This document shows, piece after piece, positions 7,878-15,438 of a stretch of 64,000 nucleotides of DNA (position 1 is the stretch's first letter; each line of letters begins with the position of its first letter). The stretch is from Nitrospirota bacterium. GTDB lineage: Bacteria; Nitrospirota; Thermodesulfovibrionia; Thermodesulfovibrionales; UBA6898. A model generated the notes under the pieces. That model saw only the letters and a list, made by a program, of their open reading frames with translations. It was not told where the DNA came from and did no database searches. Made by a program: the position numbers and the translations under genes. The stretch lies in contig JAJZPM010000002.1 in assembly GCA_021811105.1 (NCBI GenBank), positions 1 to 64,000 of the forward strand, given 5' to 3'.

Positions 7878-8327
7878 TCAGCCGAGCAACGAGGCGAGAC
7901 GTTTTGCGAGGGAGAAAAGAAAGACATGCCGGGAGAACCTCGAAGGCCGGAGTAGTCCCCTGGCGATGAGGATGCTGAACGGGAACCTGAGGTGAAAGTT
8001 GAATCCCCTGCCCGACACCCTGACCACCCTGCCGAGCGTGTTTTCGATGGAGGTGAAGCCGTCGTCTGTCAGACAGGCGTCGCCTCTCGTGACAACGCCG
8101 GAGGTCGTCACCTTTACGACGCGGTGAAGAATGAGCCTGCCTTCGGGTGCCTTGCAGAGGGTGGTATCGCCTATATGCAGGGACTGTGCGGGCTGCACGA
8201 CGACAGTGTCGCCGTCTTTAATAAAGGGCGACATGCTGGATCCGCCTGCGATAAAGGAGAGATTGTTCCCCTTTCGGAGCACCTCTTCGGCGATCCCGCG
8301 GAAATCGTCCATCCCGATATGGAACAT
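7878..8327 (-). CDS. S26-family signal peptidase-like protein (SipW/S26B type)
   Basis: A 149-residue peptidase-like protein. Residues 28-36 (GGSSMSPFI) match the signal-peptidase nucleophile motif (Ser31), followed by KDGDTVVV and HIGDTTL. The lysine general base of bacterial LepB is replaced by the LILHRVV motif (His68), as in SipW/ER-type S26B enzymes. Classical S26B proteins are membrane-anchored; here only a short C-terminal hydrophobic stretch is present (about 120-149), so it may be soluble or peripheral. It is divergent from the PqqD-like gene with about 110 bp between starts. Its placement suggests a role in removing the leader of the peptides encoded downstream, which is inference. 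ATG 8327 or 8312 could be the start. Confidence 0.75.
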   Translation of the reverse strand: MFHIGMDDFRGIAEEVLRKGNNLSFIAGGSSMSPFIKDGDTVVVQPAQSLHIGDTTLCKAPEGRLILHRVVKVTTSGVVTRGDACLTDDGFTSIENTLGRVVRVSGRGFNFHLRFPFSILIARGLLRPSRFSRHVFLFSLAKRLASLLG

Positions 8328-8333
8328 GCCTCC

Positions 8334-8363
8334 ATCTTATTCCTTTATTGGCGGAACTGTCAA
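8334..8363 (-). promoter_or_regulatory. Possible sigma-70 promoter of the S26 peptidase gene
   Basis: On the minus strand TTGACA (8358-8363) and TAAGAT (8334-8339) are separated by 18 bases. The -10 lies about seven bases before the ATG at 8327, implying a leaderless transcript or use of the ATG at 8312. Confidence 0.35.
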
Positions 8364-8438
8364 TTGCGGGGCGCTTGGATGAGTCCGCTTTCGCGGCCGG
8401 GGGTTTATTTTTCCTATTTCGGGGCATTATACTATCTC

Positions 8439-8732
8439 ATGCCCCTATCTTTGGAGAGCGTCCCGAGAAGAAGCTCGAAGGTCGTCTTCAGAAAGATCGA
8501 AAACGAGTATATCCTCGTCCCCCTGTTGTCCACGACCGAAGAAGCAGAATCCATCTTCAACCTGAACGAAATCGGCGCGGTCATATGGGAAAAGGTCGAC
8601 GGCGGCAAGAGCATCGCCGGTATAATCGACGAGCTCTGCAGAGAGTATGATGCCGACGCCGATACAATCCGCAAAGACGTATATGCCTTCATCAACGACC
8701 TCCAAGAATGCAGTCTCCTGGAACTGACATGA
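8439..8732 (+). CDS. PqqD-like RiPP recognition element protein
   Basis: A 97-residue protein of the PqqD family. These winged-helix RRE domains bind the leader of a precursor peptide and present it to the modifying radical SAM enzyme. Family features are visible: an alternating hydrophobic strand (ENEYILVPLLSTTEEAESIFNLNEIGAVIWEKVDGGKSI), then IIDELCREYDADADTIRKDVYAFINDL. The ATG at 8439 excludes an upstream antisense extension. The stop (8730-8732) overlaps the start of the radical SAM gene (8729), indicating translational coupling. Confidence 0.85.
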   Translation: MPLSLESVPRRSSKVVFRKIENEYILVPLLSTTEEAESIFNLNEIGAVIWEKVDGGKSIAGIIDELCREYDADADTIRKDVYAFINDLQECSLLELT

Positions 8733-9805
8733 AGACGCTGTCCTATGCCGACTTCAGCAGCAGGCTCCACGAGGCTTCTGCCGGCAAACGGATACCGGTC
8801 AATGCGACGCTGGAACTCACGTACCGGTGCAACAACCGCTGCGTCCACTGTTATTGTTCTCTCCCTGCGAATGACCCTTCGGCCGCCGGGGAGCTTTCGA
8901 CCGCCGAGATAAAGAGGCTCTTCGACGGCCTCGCTTCGATGGGCAGCCTCTGGCTTCTCCTCACCGGTGGAGAGCCGCTCCTCAGGGAAGACTTTGAAGA
9001 GATTTACATGCATGCAAAAAAGAAGGGGTTTCTCATCACCTTCTTTACAAACGGGACGATGGTCGATGAAGAGATCGTCGCACTTCTCGCAAAATATCCT
9101 CCGTTCGTCGTCGAAATAACCCTTTACGGATCAGCCGAAGAGACATATGAGAAGGTCACGCGCGTCAAAGGATCGTATAAGAAGTGTTTGAGCGGAATCG
9201 AGAAAATTCTAAAGGCGGGCATCCAGCTGAAACTCAAGACGATGGCGCTCACCATCAACCAACATGAGATCGCCGAGATGGACAGGATGGCGCGGGAATG
9301 GGGGTGCGAATTCAGATTCGATCCGGTCATCCAGAAACGGATAGACGGCAACGATTACTCCACCCCTGAGAGCTGCCGGATACCCCCCGAGGAGGTGGTC
9401 CAACTGGACAAGACGTTCCCGAAGAAAATGGAGGAATACAGGAAGTTCTGCGATAGGTTCATCAAGGGGCCCGCTGGCAGCAGGAGGCTTTATCGTTGCG
9501 GGGCAGGCGTAGGATCAGTCCACGTAAATCCCTGTGGTCTCGCGACGGGCTGCTCCATGATGGTACGGAACAGTTTTTCAGTGCGTGAGCATTCGCTGGG
9601 CTGGATCTGGGAAGAAGGGATACGGTCGGTAATCGACCGGGGGAAAGACTTTCCGCTCCCCTGCGATGACTGCCGACTGGTAAATCTCTGCGGCCAGTGC
9701 GCGGCATGGAGCATCCTAGAAAACGGGGGGCCTGAAAAAGAGGTTGAGTATTTGTGCAGGATAGCTAAAATAAAGGAGAAGGAATTCGATTTCCTGAGGA
9801 GATAA
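8729..9805 (+). CDS. Radical SAM/SPASM peptide-maturation enzyme
   Basis: A 358-residue enzyme. The CX3CX2C radical SAM motif (Cys34, Cys38, Cys41 in TYRCNNRCVHCYC) binds the [4Fe-4S] cluster that cleaves S-adenosylmethionine. The LTGGEPLL motif follows near residue 76. The C-terminal third has a SPASM-type cysteine set (YRCGAG, NPCGLATGC, CDDCRLVNLCGQC, EYLC) for auxiliary clusters. Such enzymes install thioether, C-C or epimer modifications on ribosomal peptides. The start at 8729 is chosen over 8708 because of the ATGA overlap with the PqqD-like gene. Two precursor genes follow 12 and about 210 bases after it. The specific reaction cannot be inferred. Confidence 0.92.
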   Translation: MKTLSYADFSSRLHEASAGKRIPVNATLELTYRCNNRCVHCYCSLPANDPSAAGELSTAEIKRLFDGLASMGSLWLLLTGGEPLLREDFEEIYMHAKKKGFLITFFTNGTMVDEEIVALLAKYPPFVVEITLYGSAEETYEKVTRVKGSYKKCLSGIEKILKAGIQLKLKTMALTINQHEIAEMDRMAREWGCEFRFDPVIQKRIDGNDYSTPESCRIPPEEVVQLDKTFPKKMEEYRKFCDRFIKGPAGSRRLYRCGAGVGSVHVNPCGLATGCSMMVRNSFSVREHSLGWIWEEGIRSVIDRGKDFPLPCDDCRLVNLCGQCAAWSILENGGPEKEVEYLCRIAKIKEKEFDFLRR

Positions 9806-9817
9806 AGAAGCGGAGTT

Positions 9818-9976
9818 ATGAAGCTGAAGAAATGGTCAAAGCCCGAGTGCACGCGGGTCAAACTGGTGCCCGAGGAAACGCTAGTTCAAGGGTGTAAGAC
9901 TATCTCCAGCGGTGGTAAGAATACGAATAACTGTCAAGCTGCTCCCGGCAACTCTTGCAATGTCGCTGTGAGTTAA
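9818..9976 (+). CDS. RiPP precursor peptide 1
   Basis: A 52-residue peptide with a CGGAG ribosome-binding site before the ATG. Its leader contains KKWSKPECTRVKLVPEE and ends at GCK (Cys26). The core (27-52) is Gly/Asn/Ser-rich with Cys39 and Cys47 and ends NVAVS. The leader is nearly identical to that of precursor 2, while the cores share no obvious similarity, as expected for substrates sharing one leader-dependent enzyme. It lies 12 bp after the radical SAM gene. It is too short for routine ORF calling. Product structure is unknown. Confidence 0.85.
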   Translation: MKLKKWSKPECTRVKLVPEETLVQGCKTISSGGKNTNNCQAAPGNSCNVAVS

Positions 9977-10013
9977 ACGACAGAACGGCCGCAATAGGAG
10001 GGGAATTCACTTT

Positions 10014-10187
10014 GTGAAAACCGGCGAAAAAAAGAAATGGTCAACGCCTGAATGCACGCGGGTAAAACTGGTGCCCGAGGAGTCTGTGCTCTGGGGATGC
10101 AAGACGTGGACTGGTTCTGTTGCAAAAGACGGTTTTTGGCAGGGAACATGTATCACCGGGGCATCGTGCCCCAGCTTACAGAGTTGA
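10014..10187 (+). CDS. RiPP precursor peptide 2
   Basis: A 57-residue peptide starting with GTG after a strong AGGAGGGG (9996-10003). The leader region KKWSTPECTRVKLVPEE and the GCK junction (Cys29) match precursor 1 at 19 of 24 aligned positions. The core contains Trp31, Trp42, Cys46 and Cys52 and ends SLQS. Both precursors therefore end in serine, next to an HprK-like kinase gene. An overlapping ORF in another frame (10052-10252) is not supported. Confidence 0.85.
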   Translation: MKTGEKKKWSTPECTRVKLVPEESVLWGCKTWTGSVAKDGFWQGTCITGASCPSLQS

Positions 10188-10238
10188 CCGATAGAAACAT
10201 ATATACCGACCTGCCGCTCTGTCCCAAGTTCCTAAGCA

Positions 10239-11126
10239 ATGCAGACATATAGATTTTCTATCGGCGAATTGCGAATACAGCTCAAGTGGCCTTCCGAGCG
10301 GTTTCAGGTCATTCTTGATTCTGCGCTCGACGCCTTTTCTGCCGCCGCCGATTCCGACCTTGCGGACATCTCCTTCACTGTAACGGAACCTTATCCGATC
10401 GATTTCAGCTCTTATCGTGAGCTCTTCAGTTCGCTCCCGGGCGGCCTATGGAAGGCATGGAAATCGGCAGACGAAGAATCTTATATCTTTTCGCTTCACG
10501 AAGTCCTGACCGATAATAGCCCTTACCGTATCGCGGTGGCCGACAACACCATTCGGAAGATCGAGGTCTTCAGTCCTGACGCCGGCCGGAAGAGTATCAG
10601 CCCCCTCGAATACCCGCTTGACGAACTCGTCATATCCGGCCATCTGAACATCAACGGAATCGGGATGCTGCTCCACTCCGCTATGGTATCCCTGGACGGG
10701 CGAGGCTATCTCTTTTCCGGCACCTCAGGTTCCGGCAAGTCGACGATCTCGGAACTCTGGCAGGCTGAGAAGGAGGCCGAGGTCCTTACGGACGAAAGGG
10801 TCATCATCAGGGAAAAGGACGCGGCGCTATGGGCCTTCGGCACACCCTGGCACGGGACCGCCGGGGTCCACAGGAACAAAGGGGCGGTCATAGACAGGAT
10901 TTTTTTGCTGAGGCACAGCGACCGGAACGAATTGAAGAGGCTCTCGCCGATCGAGGCGGCTAACAGGCTTATGGTCAGGTGCTTCCCTACCTTCTGGCAC
11001 AAGGAGGGCATGCAGTTCGCCCTGGATTTCTGCGCCCGCATCGCCTCTGGAATCCCCTGCTACGAATTCGGGTTCGTCCCGGATGAATCCGCCGTGAATT
11101 TCATCATGGCGTCGCTCGTAAAATAG
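10239..11126 (+). CDS. HprK-like P-loop kinase of the peptide cassette
   Basis: A 295-residue protein resembling the C-terminal kinase domain of HPr kinase/phosphorylase. It has a histidine-containing LLHSAMV strand (His146), a P-loop GTSGSGKST (161-169), and LTDERVII in the position of the HprK L-x-DD segment. The N-terminal 130 residues are unlike HprK. Related HprK-like proteins occur in several RiPP cassettes, and the lasso-peptide kinase of the paeninodin cluster phosphorylates a C-terminal serine. It follows precursor 2 by 51 bp on the same strand. Phosphorylation of the terminal serines is a hypothesis. Confidence 0.82.
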   Translation: MQTYRFSIGELRIQLKWPSERFQVILDSALDAFSAAADSDLADISFTVTEPYPIDFSSYRELFSSLPGGLWKAWKSADEESYIFSLHEVLTDNSPYRIAVADNTIRKIEVFSPDAGRKSISPLEYPLDELVISGHLNINGIGMLLHSAMVSLDGRGYLFSGTSGSGKSTISELWQAEKEAEVLTDERVIIREKDAALWAFGTPWHGTAGVHRNKGAVIDRIFLLRHSDRNELKRLSPIEAANRLMVRCFPTFWHKEGMQFALDFCARIASGIPCYEFGFVPDESAVNFIMASLVK

Positions 11127-11204
11127 TTGAGGAAAAGAGTGGCGCAGCAGCGAATTTCATTGACAAGTCTCCTCCATTTTGAAATAATAACTTCAGGGTT
11201 CCTA

Positions 11205-11678
11205 ATGATACAACGCTTATTTATATCCTTCACGTTTATCCTCGTTCTTTTCTCCGCAGCAACATTCGTCTCTGCGGCCGACTCCCCGAAGGATACCCTT
11301 TTAGGCCATAACGGCAAAGAAAAGGAAGTCTGCGGCCTCATCAAAGACAACCTGCAGCGGGGTGTCGGCGCAAAGGCGGTCACGAAGACGAATATCCGGC
11401 TGGGTAACGAGGTCTGTTATGTAGTCCGTTGTGCCATCGACGGAGGGGGAGAGCTGAAGCTAATCATTGCCGGCGCGGTCGAAGCGGGCGCTACCCCGGA
11501 CGTTGTCTCTAAGTGTTGCGTTGAGGCAGGCGCTGAACCGGCGAAGATAGCGGAAGTCCTTCAGGGCATGGGGGAAGGACTCGGCTATTCTCTACCGGGA
11601 GATCAGTTTGTCCCTATGGACACCGCGACGGTCGGCAGGAACGCCGGCACGAGGTTCGTCAGTCCCTCGTCTTTCTGA
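11205..11678 (+). CDS. Exported hypothetical protein, cysteine-containing
   Basis: A 157-residue protein with a clear signal peptide (MIQRLFISFTFILVLFSAAT... cleavage after VSA). The ATG at 11205 is preferred over the upstream TTG because it begins the signal peptide. The mature part has paired cysteines (KEVCG, NEVCYVVRC, SKCCVEAGA) and a repeat-like alternation of GAxPxxV helices. I do not recognise the family. It lies 78 bp after the kinase gene and might belong to the cassette transcript, but nothing in its sequence ties it to peptide maturation. Confidence 0.7.
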   Translation: MIQRLFISFTFILVLFSAATFVSAADSPKDTLLGHNGKEKEVCGLIKDNLQRGVGAKAVTKTNIRLGNEVCYVVRCAIDGGGELKLIIAGAVEAGATPDVVSKCCVEAGAEPAKIAEVLQGMGEGLGYSLPGDQFVPMDTATVGRNAGTRFVSPSSF

Positions 11679-11758
11679 GCTTAGGCCTGCCCACGCCGCG
11701 TCTTCAAATTCTATAACTTCTTATTACTTCATCCTCATTATCATCGCGAAAATCCTCC

Positions 11759-12292
11759 CTAGTCCTTCAGATGGGTCTCCACGAACTGGGCGAGCACCTC
11801 ATGTATCTTCGTGGGCGGAGAGACGCCGAAATAGCGGTCCAGGACCACGTGCGTCAGTTCATGCGCAAGGACCCCGAGCCGGATATCGTCGACCGAGACA
11901 TACACCGTCTTTTCTTTCGGAGAATAGAAGGCGACATAGTCGACGTTCACGCCGTATTTTGCCCTGTAGACCTTTTGCACGTCGGTATCGCGGGGGAGCA
12001 GGACGATAGTAAATTTCAGACCTCCGGGGAACATATCCAGGACCGCCTCGACCCGTTCGACCACAACGTCTATCTTGTTCCGCACCTCGTCCCCGGAGGT
12101 GATGCTCTTCCTGTTCCGGAGAAGATAGGAGAGGCTTCCGAGGGATATCGCGTCGTTGAACTCCTGCAGCAGTGCCTGATTGTCGTAGACTACGGTCGCG
12201 TATTGCGTCTTCAGCTCATACGCGGGGGAAACCGCAACCGAAGAAAAGAAGAGAAGTCCCGCAAGAAGCAGAATGGAAGAGGCGCGGTGCAT
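11759..12292 (-). CDS. Secreted zincin metallopeptidase-like protein
   Basis: A 177-residue protein with a signal peptide (cleavage after SPA, near residue 24). HELTH (144-148) supplies two zinc-binding histidines and the catalytic glutamate. The following KIHEVLAQFVE helix (about 162-172) offers a glutamate third ligand, as in gluzincins. The substrate is unknown. It is the last gene of a three-gene minus-strand operon, two bases after the HAMP-protein gene, and so is likely co-translated with it. Confidence 0.75.
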   Translation of the reverse strand: MHRASSILLLAGLLFFSSVAVSPAYELKTQYATVVYDNQALLQEFNDAISLGSLSYLLRNRKSITSGDEVRNKIDVVVERVEAVLDMFPGGLKFTIVLLPRDTDVQKVYRAKYGVNVDYVAFYSPKEKTVYVSVDDIRLGVLAHELTHVVLDRYFGVSPPTKIHEVLAQFVETHLKD

Positions 12293-12294
12293 GG

Positions 12295-12885
12295 CTACTT
12301 ATCATTCTTCAGCCTGAAAGAGCGGAGCTTCTCCCCGATCTTCCCGTTCGCGGCGGCGGCCTTGTCGAGTTCCGTGCCGGCCGCATCACCGGCCGCCCCA
12401 CGGGCGTTAGAAATATGAGAACCCGTTTCTTCGGCAAGCTCCCGGATTTCCCCGAGACGGGAAGAAAGGGAGGCGGTTAACTCGTTCAGCAGCAGTGCGA
12501 GTTCCTTGGCCTCATCCCCGCTCCGCAGGCGTATCTCGAAATCGAGGTTGCCCTTGAGCATCTCTTCGAGCGATCTTTCGAAGCGGTAGACAGGCCCGGC
12601 AAACCGGTGGGTAAGCATCATCGATGCAATTACAACCAGGAGCCCCCCCGCGAGAATGAATATCCAGTTGGCGCTCAGGATCTCCCGGAGGAGGATGATC
12701 GGTGTCTTGCCAAGTCTGAGGTCGTAATTTCTATACTCGATCGTCAGCGTATCTGCCGAAAGGAGGCTGAAGATGATCGTAAAAAAAAAACTGCCGGCAA
12801 TCACAAATATGAAGAAACTGAAGATGTATCTCCCCTGCAGGTCCTTCTTGATAAAATAATTCCTTCTTCTCCAGGTCCTTTTCAT
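12295..12885 (-). CDS. Membrane protein with HAMP domain and no output module
   Basis: A 196-residue protein with two membrane segments (about 21-43 and 73-94) around a short periplasmic loop of about 30 residues. A HAMP domain follows (about 95-147, HRFAGPVYRFERSLEEMLKGNLDFEIRLRSGDE), then a coiled coil and an alanine-rich tail. There is no kinase, methyl-accepting or cyclase domain, so it cannot signal alone. It might regulate or scaffold a partner. It is the middle gene of an operon with a SurA-like protein and a zincin. Confidence 0.8.
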   Translation of the reverse strand: MKRTWRRRNYFIKKDLQGRYIFSFFIFVIAGSFFFTIIFSLLSADTLTIEYRNYDLRLGKTPIILLREILSANWIFILAGGLLVVIASMMLTHRFAGPVYRFERSLEEMLKGNLDFEIRLRSGDEAKELALLLNELTASLSSRLGEIRELAEETGSHISNARGAAGDAAGTELDKAAAANGKIGEKLRSFRLKNDK

Positions 12886-12900
12886 TTCGACTCCCCCGCC

Positions 12901-13647
12901 CTACTCTTTCACCATGATTTGTACAGCCGCCTTCTTCCTTAGACCCGCGACCCAGTCGTTGATCATCTCCTCTTTTTTCCCCTCTGCAAGCATCTTCCTC
13001 ACTTCCCCCTTGTCCGGGGCCGGCGGCGCCGGGGAGGCGCTCTCGATTCCGTCGAGCCTTACGATGAGGTAACCCTCTCCGTTTCTTATCGGTCGGGTGG
13101 CCCCTCCCACTTTAAGCGCGGTGACGGGACCCCGCAGATCGCCCGACAGGTCGCTCAGGAAAAGTGCCCTTCTCTCGCCGTCTTTTAAATCTCCCTTTTC
13201 CGCCTCCTTCAGGTCCCTGAACCCGAATATCGTGAGGCGCAGTTTCTTTCCCCAAAGGGCGAGATAACGGTCGACCTCGCCATCGGTGATGACGGGATGA
13301 AGAGAGGCATACTTTCTGTCCATAAGGAGTTTGATCAGCGACTGCTCGTAAAAATTACGTATCGACTGCCTGAACGACTCTTCCTTATCGATCCCTTCCC
13401 TCTCGGATTCCTGGATGAGCAGTTCCCGTGTAATCAGAGAGTTAATGAAGGAACCTTTATCGGAAAGACCCCGCGTCCGGGCAAAGTAGAGCCTGTCGAA
13501 CTCATCGGCCGTGACCACCTTGCCGTTGATCACCAGGGCGGCCCCCTGTTTCGGGGCAGACGCAGGCATCAGCAGATAGCCGATCAGAGCCGACACGGCG
13601 AGCAATATGGCAATTATGTAGTAAATATACCTCACATGCAACCTCAA
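12901..13647 (-). CDS. SurA/EpsD-like periplasmic chaperone
   Basis: A 248-residue protein with an N-terminal membrane anchor (8-27). A SurA N-terminal domain follows (VINGKVVTADEFDRLYFARTRG... to YLALWGKK). The C-terminal part (about 130-248) matches the position of a PPIase domain but is short and lacks a confident parvulin core. Proteins of this type (EpsD family) often accompany exopolysaccharide genes and assist outer-membrane protein folding. Divergence from the beta-barrel/Wza operon across 145 bp fits that role. Confidence 0.72.
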   Translation of the reverse strand: MRLHVRYIYYIIAILLAVSALIGYLLMPASAPKQGAALVINGKVVTADEFDRLYFARTRGLSDKGSFINSLITRELLIQESEREGIDKEESFRQSIRNFYEQSLIKLLMDRKYASLHPVITDGEVDRYLALWGKKLRLTIFGFRDLKEAEKGDLKDGERRALFLSDLSGDLRGPVTALKVGGATRPIRNGEGYLIVRLDGIESASPAPPAPDKGEVRKMLAEGKKEEMINDWVAGLRKKAAVQIMVKE

Positions 13648-13724
13648 TGCCGCAGGGCTTGGCTAAGTATAGCAAAGCTACCCGGAAAAAGTCACCGGTA
13701 CGTATCAGAAAATGCTTATTTTGC

Positions 13725-13753
13725 TTGACATTACATGCTCATTTCCTGACAAT
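13725..13753 (+). promoter_or_regulatory. Sigma-70-type promoter of the polysaccharide operon
   Basis: A perfect TTGACA (13725-13730), a 17-base spacer and GACAAT (13748-13753, 4/6 to TATAAT). Transcription would begin about 13760, giving a leader of about 33 bases to the ATG at 13793. Confidence 0.6.
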
Positions 13754-13792
13754 ATCGGAAGATTTCATGGATCCGGGTAGCGACGCTAAATT

Positions 13793-15373
13793 ATGAAAAG
13801 AAACTTTCTCTCTTTCATTGTAGTCACCCTCTTCATTCTTTTGCCGATTGCCGACTGTTTCGCTGAGGAAAAGTCCCCACCCGCTCCAATTGTCGATTCC
13901 GGTCATGCGGGTTCCCAAAGCGAGGTCGAGATCTCGGTATTCGCGACAAAGGGTGAGGCGGAAAAGCTCGCCGAGAAGGTGAGAACAGGCGGGTTCGAGA
14001 CAACGGTGCGCGAATACACTGCAAAAGGGGGCCGGACCGTTTATGGGGTTTTCGTGATAGTGCACGAAGCACCTCCGGGAGGGCGGGTCAGGTTACCGCT
14101 TATGGAATCCGGCAAAGAAGCAGTTTCCGGGGCACCGCCTCTGGGGGAGAGACCGATCGGCGTATCAGGGGTCCCGAAGGACATCTTTGCGAGGAGGGCG
14201 AGCTACTTCCATGCGGCGCTTGCCGTACAGGGGATTTATACCGACAATGCGTTCAACAGCAATACGTTCAAGAAAAGCGACTTCAGCACCATATACTCCC
14301 CTGAATTCTGGGTGTCGGTGCCGCGTCTGAACCAGAGGCCGGAGGGGCTCGGGAGCATATCTCCCCAGTCGCCGGGCGGACTCCTGATCGGAAGGGGGCC
14401 TTACGACATGTCGAGACGGTATCAGGCATATGCCCATTATCAGGCCGACATCCCGCAGCATTCGCAGAACTCTCCTTCCGGCAACACGACGGTCCACACC
14501 GCAGAAGGGGGATTCACCTATAACCTTGCCAGCGGGGTATCCCTCGACCTGCGGGACACCTTCATCCGCTCCTACGAGACGGTAGACACGGCGGCACTGA
14601 CGGGGGCGGGAGAAGTCGACCGATACAAAGGCAATCTCTTCTATCTGCTCATCTCATACGACACGGGGAACAGGTTTCGCGTGAGATTCGATTACTCTAA
14701 TTTTCTGATCAGATATGATGCGGAGAGGAACTTCCCCAGGAACCGGACGGACAATTCGTTTTCCGGATACCTCTACTACAAACTGAAGGCGAAGACCTCG
14801 CTTTTCGTCCAGTATTCGTTTGTCGACGTAGGGTATGTGGAGGACGCAAGCCTGAACAGCACCGAACACGACGTCTACGGAGGACTCGAGTGGGACATCA
14901 CCGCCAAGTCCAAAGGCAGCGTCAAGGCCGGCTACGGGACCAAGGACTTCTCGAATTCGGGGACAAAGAACGACAGCCTTATCTTCGAGGCGAAGATAGA
15001 CCACCGGTTTACCCCTAAAACGTCTCTGGGGCTGACCGCATTCAGGAAGACCGGCGAAACCAATATCCCTTCCACGTTCTTCGTGCTCGCCCAGGGCGTG
15101 AGCGCCGATTATCAGCAGCTCCTCACGTCGCGTATCACTGGCTCCGTAATGCTCTCCTATACAAACGAAAAATACGGCGCCGACCTCACTATAGGGGAAA
15201 ACACTGCCGAAAGGAGAGACAACATATACCAGGCATCTCTCGGCTTTCAGTACGAGTTCAGAAAATGGCTCAAGGCAGGAATCGTCTATGTGTTCACCAA
15301 GGACGACTCGACCTTTCCCGAGTTCGATTATTCGTCGAACACCTGGTTTTTCAGGATAACTGGTTCTCTGTAA
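13793..15373 (+). CDS. Outer-membrane beta-barrel protein of exopolysaccharide operon
   Basis: A 526-residue protein with a signal peptide (cleavage after CFA, residue 24). A SPOR-like peptidoglycan-binding stretch (about 44-90, VEISVFATKGEAEKLAEKVR) is followed by a long region of alternating amphipathic strands rich in Tyr, Phe and Asp. The last strand ends WFFRITGSL, with a hydrophobic pattern typical of barrel closure. Barrels of this type occur in EPS/PEP-CTERM loci, presumably as accessory export or assembly proteins. It is first in the operon with the Wza-like, Wzc-like and ligase-like genes. Confidence 0.8.
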   Translation: MKRNFLSFIVVTLFILLPIADCFAEEKSPPAPIVDSGHAGSQSEVEISVFATKGEAEKLAEKVRTGGFETTVREYTAKGGRTVYGVFVIVHEAPPGGRVRLPLMESGKEAVSGAPPLGERPIGVSGVPKDIFARRASYFHAALAVQGIYTDNAFNSNTFKKSDFSTIYSPEFWVSVPRLNQRPEGLGSISPQSPGGLLIGRGPYDMSRRYQAYAHYQADIPQHSQNSPSGNTTVHTAEGGFTYNLASGVSLDLRDTFIRSYETVDTAALTGAGEVDRYKGNLFYLLISYDTGNRFRVRFDYSNFLIRYDAERNFPRNRTDNSFSGYLYYKLKAKTSLFVQYSFVDVGYVEDASLNSTEHDVYGGLEWDITAKSKGSVKAGYGTKDFSNSGTKNDSLIFEAKIDHRFTPKTSLGLTAFRKTGETNIPSTFFVLAQGVSADYQQLLTSRITGSVMLSYTNEKYGADLTIGENTAERRDNIYQASLGFQYEFRKWLKAGIVYVFTKDDSTFPEFDYSSNTWFFRITGSL

Positions 15374-15438
15374 CCCCCGCTGCTCCGCCGCCGTTTCATT
15401 TCCTGTTGTTTTTCATTTATAATCTATAAGCGGAAATA

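Noticed and set aside
10052-10252. 66-codon ORF overlapping precursor 2
   Set aside because: It is in a different frame from the leader-matching peptide, and precursor 2 has a strong ribosome-binding site.
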